In this document: piece after piece, positions 11,553 through 22,182 of the stretch | Layout: every line of letters starts with the position of its first letter | Numbering within the stretch: the first letter of the stretch is position 1 | Assembly: GCA_003415625.1 (NCBI GenBank) | Contig: PYIU01000001.1 | Span: 4,898,746 to 4,962,745, forward strand | DNA: 64,000 bases | Reading direction: 5' to 3' | Origin: Aquanectria penicillioides | Taxonomy: Eukaryota > Ascomycota > Sordariomycetes > Hypocreales > Nectriaceae | Position numbers and translations under genes: made by a program | Notes under the pieces: generated by a model | What the model was told of the DNA's origin: nothing | Database searches by the model: none | What the model saw: only the letters and a program-made list of their open reading frames with translations

Positions 11553-12292
11553 TCATTGCATGTACGCTCCCGGGGGCCATAGTATGAGGCAGTCGGGGGA
11601 GGAGGAGGCGCATAGCCACCTGGGCGTCTATCAGCTCGAGGAGGAGCGGGAGTGCGGCCACCCATACGAGGCATCGGAGGGGGTGTTCGAGCCGGGAGTG
11701 CTTGTTGTTCGTGGAACCCAACTGGTGCGACGGCCGCCGATGCACCAGAGGCGCCGTTGGAACCGCTTCGCCGGTTTGCTTTGCGGTAACCATTGAGCGC
11801 GCTCAGGGGGGGTCCTTTACTGCAGGTTCATCCTCCGCCGGAAGAGTGAGTTCCACGAGACCAAAGAAATATTCTAGAACCTCGGGATAACGCTGCACGC
11901 TAGATTGCCAGTCTTCGTCGATGCCGCGTTTTAGAGAGGCTTGGGCCTCAGCAATCTGGTTGGGGTGTGGTGGTGCATGATAGTAGTGATAGGCATGGGC
12001 GGTGATACGATCCAGGTGGGCGGAGTGGGCGGTTTTTCGGCGTTCCGTGAGCAGTCGAAAGTATTCCAAGATGTAATCCTGCGCATGAGCCCGAACCCAA
12101 GAGCTGCGGTTCATTCAATTAGATACATTGATAGAAAGACTCTAGGGGAGCTGGGATAGCGAACCGAATATCACTATAGATGGACCGCATCATGCGATCT
12201 TCGGCTTGTTTGATGGCAACTTCGAGCCCTTTGGCCTCACAATCGCATGCCATGGTCGCCGGGGCGTGGCATATCGCGCAGTCAGGGTCCAT
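11553..12292 (-). CDS. Fungal protein of unknown function with Cys/His N-terminus and Pro-rich tail; frame broken at C runs
   Basis: Exon 1 is 12292-12165, a 61-nt intron follows (donor GTTCGC, acceptor CGCAG), and exon 2 starts at 12103. The N-terminus 'MDPDCAICHAPATMACDCEAK' has a CxxC...CxC pattern. It is followed by a helical region (about residues 40-135) containing 'WQSSVQRYPEVLEYFFGLVEL'. In the printed frame translation stops at a TGA at 11803-11805, right after 'AVKDPP', at a C7 run on the minus strand. The next frame continues with a Ser/Gly/Pro-rich tail ('TPPPMPRMGGRTPAPPRADR', 'APPPPPTASYYG'). A second C run (11572-11576) would, if one base longer, give the compact end 'GPPGAYMQ' with stop at 11553-11555, and both corrections together give about 226 residues. 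Without the second correction the tail runs to 11468. An in-frame upstream ATG at 12331 is an alternative start. I recall similar proteins as uncharacterised in Pezizomycotina; no function is assigned. Confidence 0.72.
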
Positions 12293-14309
12293 CCTGATGA
12301 TGGGTTTTCGATATGGGTAGTCTCTATACATCTTAGCGGGAGGCGGCAGCCGGGACAACATGGGTGTGAAGTGGGCGAGGAAGGATGGGGAAGAGACGAC
12401 AAGAATGCGAAGAATACAGAATGGAGCACAGTGGGCTATCAAGTCATGACAAAAGCGTGAAGGTCGATTGAGACTCTCCCTCTAACCCCACTGACGAGTT
12501 TCATGAGGCAAAAACGCAGCGAGGTAGAGAGGGAGACGGGAAGTGTGGACAATGATGACCGGGGACGGGGGCGGGGAGGGGAGGAAAGCAAGAGCGACTG
12601 ACCTTGTTAAGAAGAGACAGCCTACCGTGGAGAGAAGCAGGCTCGGACGTGGCGGTAAGGAGATAACGACACCAGAGGGGAAAGTGGTATGGTATGTCCG
12701 TTGACGACAAACAGACAGGTAAGAAAGCAGCTGTTTCGCTGGGGCAGTATGTATCCTGCAAGCACCAGCAGCTCTCAGGGCTCGAGCTGGAAGGGAGGGA
12801 GAAACTGAGGAGCGAGATGGAAGAAGTCGCGTGGGGAAAGCGAGCGAAGCTATGTGGAGAGATCGAATGAGGATGGCCGGTCCACGTCTCTGTCGTGGCT
12901 CGAATGCGGGACCGCGGAGCGTATGCAGGCTGGCCCAATGGCCTCGAGCTGACCGAAGAGAGGGGGCGTCTGGCGGCGAACCGTCGTTGGGTGATGCGGC
13001 TGCTCAGGTGCTTTTCTGGTAGTAGTGGATGGTGACGAGCAGTAGTAGCACGACCAGGTGGGAGGGGGGATGGAACGTGGACGAGAGGAATTGGGACAAA
13101 AGCAAGTTGGAGCCGGCGAGATGGAGGGGAGGTGGTGGCTTGGTGCAATGTGCAAGCGGCAGAAGGATGGAGATGAGAAACGAGAGTTAGACAGGCCAAC
13201 CCAGCAAAAGGGAAGAAGATGGCCTGGCCAGAACTAAAAGAATCCAGATAAAATGAGGAGCCGCCTAACCTGAAGGTGGTGAGCACCTAGCCAGGGGAGA
13301 CAAATTGCCGAACGCTGAACATGGACATGGGCGAATGAAGGCTAGGAGGCCGAGAGACGGTGGCGGGTAAGCCCCAGCAGGGCCAACGAGGGCGGCCGAG
13401 GAGGGGCGTCTGAGGCGCAACAGAGACACTGTGGCCGGTCGATTCACCGCATTTTGGCATCAGCAGGCCTTCTCCCAGTTTCCAGCGCCGTCCTCATCAG
13501 CACTGGCTGGAGGCTGGTCGAATGGTAACCTGCGGTGTTTCTGGCCCATTCCGGGCTGGCTGCAGCAGCCGATGGGGCGGCGAGACGAACGGGCAAGGAA
13601 AAAAGAACACGCTGGTGATTGGCACTAGAGACAATGACAAGCAGCGAAGGTTGGGACGGTGAGGTGCAACTTTGTCGATTGGCTAAGATAGGTAACGTAT
13701 GCGAGACATCAAGGCGATGAACGATCGCGGCGTGGCCGCGACCGAGTAAAAAGGCCGATCGTACCGTGACGGTGAAGCAAAGTTATCGCTAGTTCTGGTG
13801 AAACGTTGTCTCTCTGCGGGGGGAGGGGCCGGGGTGCGGCTGCGAAGGGGAGAGTTCGGCGAGTGGAAGCGATGGGAACAAGTGACAACTGTTGTGGCAT
13901 ATTTGAGTAGGTAGGTAGACAGATGAAGGAAGAAGAAATCAAATAGAACACTTGTGTGAGGTAATTAGCTTGTAAGTCACAGCCTCCTTCCTTCCTTCCT
14001 TACTCCTTCCCACGAACCATCAATGCGTTCCTCAGGCACGGGGCGTGGTTGCCTGCTGCTCGTGAGGTGCTCCCGTGCTCTTTTCTTTCCAGGGCATATG
14101 TTTGGTGGTGCAGTCCAGGCCCAGTGCAGCATCTGCCATGGGCGCTTCATTGGGTAGCTGCGCTTATCTTATCGTCTCGAACAGCCTCATCACGAAATTT
14201 TGACAACGTCCGAGTGAAAGACAGTAGTGCGAGAACCGAAGCTTCTGCTTTGCTCCTCACAAAAGTCTCCATTTTCTCCAGCTTACCCAGCGCTACCGAC
14301 GAAGCAACC
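12293..14309. promoter_or_regulatory. Divergent intergenic region between the unknown gene and MTG2
   Basis: This 2-kb spacer is purine-rich on the + strand between about 12500 and 13300, so it is CT-rich in the sense of the minus-strand gene, as expected of a long 5' leader. An open frame on the minus strand (12501-13286) is a product of that bias, with Ser/Pro-rich low complexity and no domain. A CCTTCC repeat at about 13983-14005 precedes MTG2. No further gene is supported. Confidence 0.45.
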
Positions 14310-16076
14310 ATGGCTCCCCGGTATCCCAGCGCTCCGTCGACTCTCCTCCCATTCCTCTATCCACAGCTCTTTTCGAAGCGCTACATTCTCAACACTGCTG
14401 CCACACTCCGACAGCGACGATACAACTCTACTCTCAACGACCTTCCCGAGTCACGCCTCAATCCAGCACCCGACGATTACGCAGCTCCAAGCTTTGCTGA
14501 CAAAGCTCAATTGACTCTCTATGCAGGCCGCGGTGGCAATGGCTGCATCTCTTTCCTGCGCGAGGCTTACCTTGCCGAAGGCCCTCCCAACGGCGGCGAT
14601 GGTGGCCATGGCGGCAACGTTTACATCCAGGCTGCTCATGGTGAAACATCTCTGCATAAAATTGCCCGAAGGCGGTTCGTTTATGCTGGTCGTGGCAAGA
14701 ACGGCCAGGGAAGCGCAAAGAGTGGTACTAGGGGAGACGATGTGATCATCACCGTACCAGTTGGGACGGTAATCCGTGAGCTAGAACGCGAGGACCCCGC
14801 TGCCGACGAAGAATTGAATATGCGGCTCTATCGCGCCGAGCAGAAACATAAAAGGCTACAGAAGCGCTTGGCGGAGCTGGAGAGGCAAAAGCTGGCTCGG
14901 GAAGAAGGCATTGACGAAGAGGAAGTGGAAGAGGTGGAGGAGGAAGAGGGAAGCCGGCGGCGGAAAGAAAAGGAAGTGGAAGAGGAAGAGGAAGAGGAGG
15001 ATGAGAACCCAGAGCGGCGCAAATGGTTGCTATACCCAGGCTTGTCAAAGACTGATGTCAAGGAGACGGTTTTCCCTCGCCTTCCCAAACGCCATCGTTA
15101 CTTCAAACAACCCCCTCCAACGATTCACCTCGATCTCTCTCGCCCGACCCCTCAGCCTATCCTTCTAGCTACCGGTGGCATCGGTGGCTTAGGTAACCCC
15201 CATTTCACTTCCCGTGAATACCCTCGGCCTATGTTCGCCACTAAGGGTGAGGGTGCGGTTACAATGAAGATCGAGCTTGAGCTCAAGCTTCTTGCTGATG
15301 TCGGTTTTGTTGGTCTTCCCAACGCCGGCAAGAGCACGCTTCTTCGGGCCCTTACCAACAGCCGGGCTCGGGTCGGCAATTGGGCATTCACCACCCTACA
15401 GCCCAACATTGGCACTGTAGTGCTTGACAAGTACTCCGGGCGTCCTACCATCAAAAGTTACCGCCGTTACCCCGCCCAGTTGGGCATGCCTGAAGAAATC
15501 GACACCGAGCCACGCACCCGTTTCACTGTGGCGGACATCCCCGGTCTAATTGAAGGAGCACATCTAGACCGAGGGTTGGGCATTGCTTTTCTTCGTCATG
15601 TCGAACGTGCTGGAGTTCTAGCTTTCATCATCGATCTCTCAGCTGGAAATGCCGTTAAAGCTCTCAATGCCTTGTGGCGCGAGGTTGGGCTCTATGCTGA
15701 GATGCGTGATGAGGAGGAGCAAGATCGTGAAATCGAAACCCGCATCGACTGGGACATGTCTCCTGATACTGACGGGGCTATCAACCACGCCGGTGATTTT
15801 GACCCTGCATCCCCAGGGCAAGTTGAGTCTCCCGGGATACAAATCGCTGGAAAGCCTTGGTATGTCGTTGCAACCAAGGCTGACTTGCCTGAGACTCAGG
15901 AAAACTTCAAGGAGCTCAAGGCCTACCTAGACAGCATCACACGAGGGGATGCACCTCACCCCAGTGGGGCAGAAAACGCCTGGACCAAAGACTGCGCTGC
16001 CATTCCTGTGAGTGCCATTAAGGGCCAAGGAGTTGATAGAATTGTTCACTGGACTGTCGGCCTCCTGGATGAGTAA
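14310..16076 (+). CDS. MTG2: Mitochondrial Obg-family GTPase (Mtg2), mitoribosome large-subunit assembly
   Basis: A single exon encodes 588 residues. The start at 14310 (AACCATGGC) is chosen because it opens an Arg-rich, mitochondrial presequence-like N-terminus; the frame is open further upstream but without conserved sequence. The Obg domain lies at about residues 60-105 ('GRGGNGCISFLREA', 'GGDGGHGGNVY') and continues around 140-160. The G domain has G1 'GLPNAGKST' (about residue 334), G3 'DIPGLIEGAH' (about 409), G4 'TKAD' (about 522) and G5 'SAIKG' (about 568). Obg/Mtg2 proteins act in late assembly of the mitochondrial large ribosomal subunit. A Glu/Lys/Arg-rich insertion of about 30 residues (around 204-232) splits the Obg region. 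The gene is convergent with TRM4, 340 bp away. Confidence 0.95.
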   Translation: MAPRYPSAPSTLLPFLYPQLFSKRYILNTAATLRQRRYNSTLNDLPESRLNPAPDDYAAPSFADKAQLTLYAGRGGNGCISFLREAYLAEGPPNGGDGGHGGNVYIQAAHGETSLHKIARRRFVYAGRGKNGQGSAKSGTRGDDVIITVPVGTVIRELEREDPAADEELNMRLYRAEQKHKRLQKRLAELERQKLAREEGIDEEEVEEVEEEEGSRRRKEKEVEEEEEEEDENPERRKWLLYPGLSKTDVKETVFPRLPKRHRYFKQPPPTIHLDLSRPTPQPILLATGGIGGLGNPHFTSREYPRPMFATKGEGAVTMKIELELKLLADVGFVGLPNAGKSTLLRALTNSRARVGNWAFTTLQPNIGTVVLDKYSGRPTIKSYRRYPAQLGMPEEIDTEPRTRFTVADIPGLIEGAHLDRGLGIAFLRHVERAGVLAFIIDLSAGNAVKALNALWREVGLYAEMRDEEEQDREIETRIDWDMSPDTDGAINHAGDFDPASPGQVESPGIQIAGKPWYVVATKADLPETQENFKELKAYLDSITRGDAPHPSGAENAWTKDCAAIPVSAIKGQGVDRIVHWTVGLLDE

Positions 16077-16416
16077 GCGACGGTTTTGGGAGCGTCAGAT
16101 GCATCAAAAAGTAATGAAAAGGAACGTCACTGTAACATAGAACCATGTATATCATGTAAAACAGTCAGGTGCATGACATAGTTGTGAAACCTCTGGTCAG
16201 TCTTCTAATCCACTGGTCTTGTTCTCCACACAACATCACTAAAAGCCTTAGTTTGGGTTCCTACGAAATCAGGCCAAGAGTGCCTGAGGATGACGATCAA
16301 GGCTAGCTGCAGAAATCACGGGGATCAGGTTGTATTATATAATTTGGTTCTGAATTCAATGACTGTACTAACACCAGATAAATGGAATCAAATTACTCCT
16401 ACATCCCAAGTCTAAA
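16077..16416. other. Convergent 3' spacer between MTG2 and TRM4
   Basis: This is AT-rich 3'-flanking DNA of both genes (TGTAACATAG, TATATCATG and ATTATATAAT strings). It probably contains both polyadenylation regions, and no gene is seen. Confidence 0.5.
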
Positions 16417-19032
16417 TCACGCATTTTCCTCGGTTTCTTTTGTTCCGTTTGTCTCACTGGTCTCCTCGGGCGTAGGGAGGTCCTCGACGTCAGCCAGGTC
16501 CTCGGTGGCTTGAGTCTCCACCTTCTTAGTTTCCTGAGCAGCCTTGCCGTCGTTCGTCTGCTTGTTCAGGCTGATGTTGATGAGCGGCGAAGTGTCGTTG
16601 AAGATGCGCAGCAGCATGGCCGAGCGATCTTCCTTGGGAAGCATGAGGTTGAGTGAGTGAATGCTCTTCCACAGGGGCAGGGCCATCCGTTCGGTGAAAT
16701 CCGGATCGGTTCCGTCGGGCTCAATGCGGAGAACGCAGCAGCCCATGCCGATGTCGCGGACGCGTTCACCGATCTCGTCAAACCTCTCCCAGTTGTTATC
16801 AGAGATGCGGGGGAACATCTCAATGAGAAGCTTGTGGAAAGTCTCCTTATTACGGAGGTGGATGACGCGGGGCTCGCCAACGTAACCCTGGAGGATGGGC
16901 ATACCCTCAGCCTGAATGCGCCAGCGGCAAACTTCCGCAGAGGGAGCATCCTGCTTCATGAACATGCGAACACCGCCATGGATGAACTTGATGCCTCGGC
17001 CTTCATTCTCCTTCAGGATATCGCGCATAAGAGCACTGGTATAGTAGATAGCCTTAGCTGGCTCACCCATTTCGTTGCGGACCATGTATCGATCGTCGGG
17101 GAAACGAGTCGAGATATGGTAGAACGTCTTGATGTTCTGGATAATGGGGTGGGATGGGTCAAGGTACTTGAAGGGCTCCTCAACAGGGCCATTTCGCTTG
17201 GGTTTGCCACCCTCTTCCTTCTTGGGCTGTTCAACTGGAGTTGCAGCAGCTGAGGGCTCGGATTCAGTCTTAACCCTCTTAACAGGCTGTTCCTCGCTCT
17301 CTTCCATCTCCAGAGGCCTCTTGTTTCCGTTGGTGGCCTCATCGGCCATGGGGACATCTTCCGCCTTGATCTCGGCGGCAGCAGAAGTAGCCTCAGCCTC
17401 TGACTTAGCAGGGGCTTCCTCAGTCTTCTCGGTCTTGAGGACCTTTTCGGAGGCCTCAGCCTTCACAGGAGCTTGCTTGGGTTCGTTCTCGTTCTTGGCC
17501 TTGAACTCGGACTTCTTCTGGAGCACGGTAATGAAGAAACCGCCGGTGTCCTGCATGTGAGGGTAGACTCGCATGCAACGCTCCAGGGGAAGGTCAGCGC
17601 ACTCAGCACCCTCGAGTCTGGGGAACATGGTCTCCACGACCCTTCCAGGGGTGACACCCTCATTGTGTTCGTTGGCGAAGTCCTCGACTTCCTTCCAGGA
17701 GCTCCAGATCTTGGCGGTTTTGTCCATGATCTTCCATGACTTCATGCCGGGGTTTCGCTTCAATCCTACCAGCTGATCGCTGCAGTCAACGATTTCGACA
17801 TTGTCGGGGCCGCCACATCGCTCGATGGCAGATACGACGACAGCCTCGTTCTCAACAGGGTTCATACTGCAGGTAGAGAAGACGACTCGGCCGCCAGCCT
17901 TCAGCAGCTGGAGAGCTCGTACCAGAATTCGGATCTGCGTGGTGTGAAGGCCAAGGGCACTACCGGGTTGGAAGTCCTTCCAAAGGTTGGCGTTCTTTCG
18001 CAGGGTTCCATCGCCGGAGCAAGGCACATCAGCTAAAATTCGGTCGAACTTCAGATACTTGGCCTTGGTAGAGTCAGGCTCAGATGGGAGCTTGATAGAG
18101 GGAAATTGAGTCGCATCGTGGTTGGTGACGATAAGGTTGGGGGACGAAAGTCGCTTGAGCTGATGAACCAACATGTGGCCGCGCTTATAGTCGGAGTCAT
18201 TGGCGATCAGAAGACCTGTGGCTCGTCCGGCATCGGTCGGGTCGGCATCAAGGTCGGCGTCGATCTCGTCCTGCGTCTCAGCACCGAGATCCAAGCCATC
18301 CTCTTGGGCATAAGCTCGAAGAACCTTGCGGACGCGTGCCTCCTCTCCTACGTGAATCATCTCGAGAAGCTGAGCAGCCTTGCTACCAGGAGCAGCACAC
18401 ATGTCCAGAACGGTCATGCCAGGGCGCAGATCCATCAACAGAGGGGGGATCATACTAACGACCTCTTGGCGACTGATATTTCCGACGCTCGTTTCGGAGA
18501 CGAGGAACTTTTGGAACGCAGCGAAGGGGGGGAACTTGCGGATGACGTTCTTGGGGGTAGTCATCCACCAAGCGAGCTCGTCAGGGTACCAGGGAACAGC
18601 CAGCGGAGGCGCGACGGGGGTTCCATCCTGGTGTTCAATCTTGACGATTTCGGGGATGTATCTGTCCTTGAGGAGTCTCTTGACGTTGAGCGCATGGCTA
18701 TCGCAAGTGAGCAAGTGTCATCCGACTGCATTCCAGTGCGACGTACCCTTTAGAACCGCAGAATCGGAAGCTGTTGGGAAGTTCGCGCTTCAGGGCGTCC
18801 CAGTAGGCCTTCTTCTCTTCGTCATCCAGCTGCAACAGGGCGTCGTAGAAACGCTGGAGCTTCTCGTTCTCCTTGGGGATGACTGGATAGTCTCTCCAGG
18901 CGCCACCGGACTGGCCGCCGCCTCGACCGCCGCCGCCGCCTCGTCTATTCTTGCCCTGTATTTTATCATGTTAGCAGCATGCGATTGGGGTGGGATCCTG
19001 AGGTTGCGTACCCGGAAACTCTTCTTGCCCAT
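16417..19032 (-). CDS. TRM4: tRNA (cytosine-5)-methyltransferase Trm4/Ncl1 (NSUN2 family)
   Basis: Three exons, 19032-19012 (MGKKSFR), 18955-18747 and 18697-16417, have consistent phases and give about 836 residues. Exon 2 starts with a Gly/Arg-rich stretch followed by 'AWRDYPVIPKENEKLQRFY', the usual Trm4 beginning. The SAM-binding motif is 'VLDMCAAPGSKAAQLLE' (about residue 170). The two family cysteines are in 'VPCSGDGTL' (about 303) and 'STCSMNPVENE' (about 351). The family forms 5-methylcytosine at several tRNA positions in the nucleus. A long Lys/Glu/Ala-rich linker (about residues 490-590) precedes the C-terminal domain, and the tail is acidic. A C7 run inside exon 3, encoding KFPPFAAF, is intact here, unlike those in four other genes of the window. 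Confidence 0.96.
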
Positions 19033-20058
19033 TGTCGCGATTGTGTTGCAGTGAGAAGAGCTTGCGACGAAAATTTCCAAGGCTGGCAGAAAAAAGGTCT
19101 GCCCCGCCACATTAGCTTGCCGCCTTTAGCACCCCGCGACCGCGCTAAAGCTAACACTACGGTAATCCACCACGTTGAGAGGAATACACATGAAGTTACG
19201 AACTCACAGAGTGAAACTAACACCAAGACACGCCAGAATATAATGCAATAATTAACTATTTTCGTCTTTATTTGTGCTCTCTTCTTTTATTTGATATTCT
19301 GCCTCTTCTTTCTGGGTGGAAGCTGAAGTTCAATCAAGTATCATTCTCGCCCAGGATCAGTCGCAAATCGCCAAGCTCACTGATCTCCAATACTCAAGCC
19401 TAGCAAAAGTATTGGTCCCGAAATATTATGTAGGTGATAGGCCAGAGATGCTCTATTGCGGATTTTCTATATGTAGACGGTCTCCTCGTGTTCTGATAAT
19501 AGGAAATGAGTTGCGGCATTACCATGCTTTGTTTTTTCTCAAATTAAGGTAGACTACCTTTCACACACACATTTCATGTTATTGATGCAGTGTCCAAGAT
19601 TAGCACATAGATAACGCAAAGTGTGTGGTGTCTAACCAGATCACAAAAATTCCCAAAACAAAAACGTAGTTAGAGAGCAAGTCAATATGTAGCAAACCTC
19701 AGAATGACCTATAGTTGGAGTAGTGTCAACTCGACATGCTCCAGAATATTAGTATAGGGTAAGCGTCATATTGACGGGGATTTGTCAACCGGAATGCTAG
19801 GGATAATAAAAATGGCATGAACGCATCCATCGAAGTATCATGTGAACAGGAACCTTATTTGCCTCTTATTTCTTTCATGGAGCCTGTAGGGCTTTTGAAG
19901 TGGGTACCGTCATGAATATTCGAGTGTAGCGATTTCGGAACTCTAAGCCAATGGTGTTAAATGTCGCCAAAGCTAGCGGTGTCTGACATAGATTCGTTTG
20001 AACGAAACATCAAGAGATACGGACAGACTTATCTACGCATCGTTGTTATTTTGGGGAA
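19033..20058. other. AT-rich spacer at the start of a decayed island
   Basis: This DNA is clearly more AT-rich than its surroundings, with short frames full of stops and no recognisable protein. The stretch next to 19033 should hold the TRM4 promoter. The remainder may be ancient degraded coding or repeat DNA, but I could not identify a source. Confidence 0.4.
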
Positions 20059-20964
20059 ATGGACCGGCTGAGATGGTGGTTTGGGGTGACTCCTAAGCGG
20101 GCACTACTATCTAAACATCCAGACGATGAAGTCTTCCCCATACACTTTTTCGAAGACACTAAAACTTACCGGGGTATGCTACTCACCTAGACACTACGCC
20201 TTGATGACGTGCTTAACGCAGAAAGGCTACGCGATGGACTCGCTGATCTCCTCGAGAGGGGTGATTGGAGGAAACTCGGTGGACGACTTCTATTGACAGT
20301 AAGTGTCTCTGCGAAATGATGGCTAGAGTCACCATGCTAATAGCATGTTTAGTCAGTTGGCAAGTTAACCCTACATGTGCCACGGGAGTTTACTCCAGAG
20401 AGGCCAGCAGTTAGAATTTTCCATGAGGTGTTTGACGTGACAATCGATGAGCACCCACTTTCCAGGCAGTTACCAAACGCATCCGGGACAAGGCCATCAG
20501 TACAATTGATGACCACACAGTTTCGCCCTTTCGCGACACGCCCAGATACACCAACTACCATTGAAGATTTATTGCATAGTGACGAGCCACAGCTCTCGCT
20601 CCATGTCACTTCGCTCAAGGATGTGACACGTATCACTCCTATGGCCCCACACCATGACTTGTGCCATGGGGCTGGTTGAACTGATGAAAGGCTGGGGGCT
20701 GATGCTTGCTGGTCGAGACAACGAGGTCCCGCCGCCCAGGGCGCACACGAGGATGTTTTGAGCGGTGTGAATACGTCGTTCAACACCGAGTTAGAGCCAT
20801 GTCTCCTAGGCCCGAAAGAACTGACGGGCTTTTAGATGATCAGATTTGGCCTCGACTTTGTATGGGATATCTTTTGGTATCCGAACATGGACACTCTGAA
20901 GGGAGGGCGATCATCCTGGCCTGGGAAAATTGTATTTTCGACATTCGCAGCTTACAGTGTCTAG
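20059..20964 (+). pseudogene. Decayed fungal O-acyltransferase (Transferase family, BAHD-like)
   Basis: Translation from ATG 20059 gives an N-terminal region of the fungal Transferase family: 'FFEDTKTYRGMLLT', 'ERLRDGLADLLERGDWRKLG', a 54-nt intron (20299-20352, GTAAGT...TTTAG), then 'LHVPREFTPERPAV' and 'SDEPQLSLHVTSL'. Stops interrupt it: TAG at 20188-20190 and TAG at 20833-20835, both where I expect Trp (TGG). There are also two compensating frameshifts. Around 20648-20740 the homologous 'GLVELMKGWGLMLAGRDNEV' is in another frame, while 'GAHEDVL' returns to the first. The catalytic HxxxD region is also altered (around 20650). The C-terminal half cannot be followed beyond about 20964. Such enzymes transfer acyl groups to alcohols or amines in secondary metabolism. 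The family call rests on remembered family patterns. Confidence 0.68.
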
Positions 20965-22182
20965 TCCCATGGCAAGGAATGTCTTTAATATTCTCTGCAA
21001 AGACCTTGAAGGGAATTACTGGGTCAATGGTACTTTTCTACAAGATTGGTGGGGGCTGGGTAGAGGAAGAGATCAAGAGGGCGTTGTAAGCTGTGCAAAT
21101 TTCCCATCAGGACTAGGACTGGTGGGTGTGTCAGAGCTTGCATGCATTTCTTACACACATTAACTATATCTTCATACACTTCGTTGTGCTTCAGATTGTG
21201 CAGACACCGTAGTTGCATATGTAATATTTCACAATTTTTGCTTATGCAGGCAAGAGAGTTGTGTCGGCGTGAATGTCTAACAAAGTCTACGGTACTTCGT
21301 GCTTCATTTAATTTGCGTTCCATCCAACTCTTCCAATTTGCGGCTGAGGAAGGCACGTGTAGCTGCCTGGTGAGCCGTGCCTCGGGCCCACAACAATGAA
21401 ATTAGCCCCACTTTTGCAAACCTGCTGTGCACGCCCAATGCGCAATCACTCGCTCACGTGCCCAATTCTGATTCGGGTATATAATCTCGCCTTCCTCCCA
21501 ACTTTTGGACTTTTTCTTCTTTTCTTCTTCATACTTACCTTGTTCCGAGTTCCCCAGCTCATGAATTGGGGGCTTCAGCTTGGAAGGCCTGCATTGCACA
21601 TCGCGGAGTCGTTCCAGGCTCCATTGTCCTTCGGGGCCATGGGGGGCGCAATTTTTGATTTCTCACTCATTTTCATTGTGCTTCAGCTGAATGTTGGGCC
21701 ACGAAGAAGATTTGAAATAGATGCTGGGGAGTCGCTGAAGTAATGTTTGCCGCAATGATAAGAGGGATGGATGCGTTGTCTCGAAGCACTGTTGGACGAA
21801 CATGGATTGAACTGCTTATCGTGACAAGTGACGCCAAAGTGAAACTGGTCAAGAGATTTTACTGTTCCCCCGAAAGTTTGATGGCTCACAGTCACTGCGA
21901 GACAGCCGTCCGCATTTGTGAAGCCACATATGGAGCAGCAAAGAGATGTTGAACCCCCGAGGCCGCTTCTTTTCCGTACTCTTCCCTGCAGCTATTGGTC
22001 TGAATGGCAGGCACTCATGGTTTTGAAATTGCTTCACATTTGGTCATTTGTTTTCTTTCTTGACATACATACATATTCGCTCATAATGCGACGCTTTTCA
22101 ATAGAATGATTGAAACGACATCATAGGATGCTCGAAAACCCTCGCACTCGCTCCCTTCCTACCCTTCCCAAAACCCTTCTCA
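20965..22182. other. AT-rich spacer, possible remains of the acyltransferase 3' half
   Basis: I see no convincing gene. A frame at 21396-21743 has a hydrophobic stretch and a TATATAA string upstream (about 21479), but it shows no family features and I do not call it. The region between 20965 and about 21090 may be the further degraded end of the acyltransferase. Confidence 0.35.

Noticed and set aside
12501..13286. Minus-strand open frame of 261 codons
   Set aside because: The Ser/Pro/Leu composition follows the CT bias of the leader; there is no domain, it overlaps other frames and the start context is poor.
21396..21743. Frame of 115 codons with a hydrophobic stretch and a TATATAA upstream
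   Set aside because: It shows no family resemblance, lies in the decayed AT-rich island and has no spliced partner.
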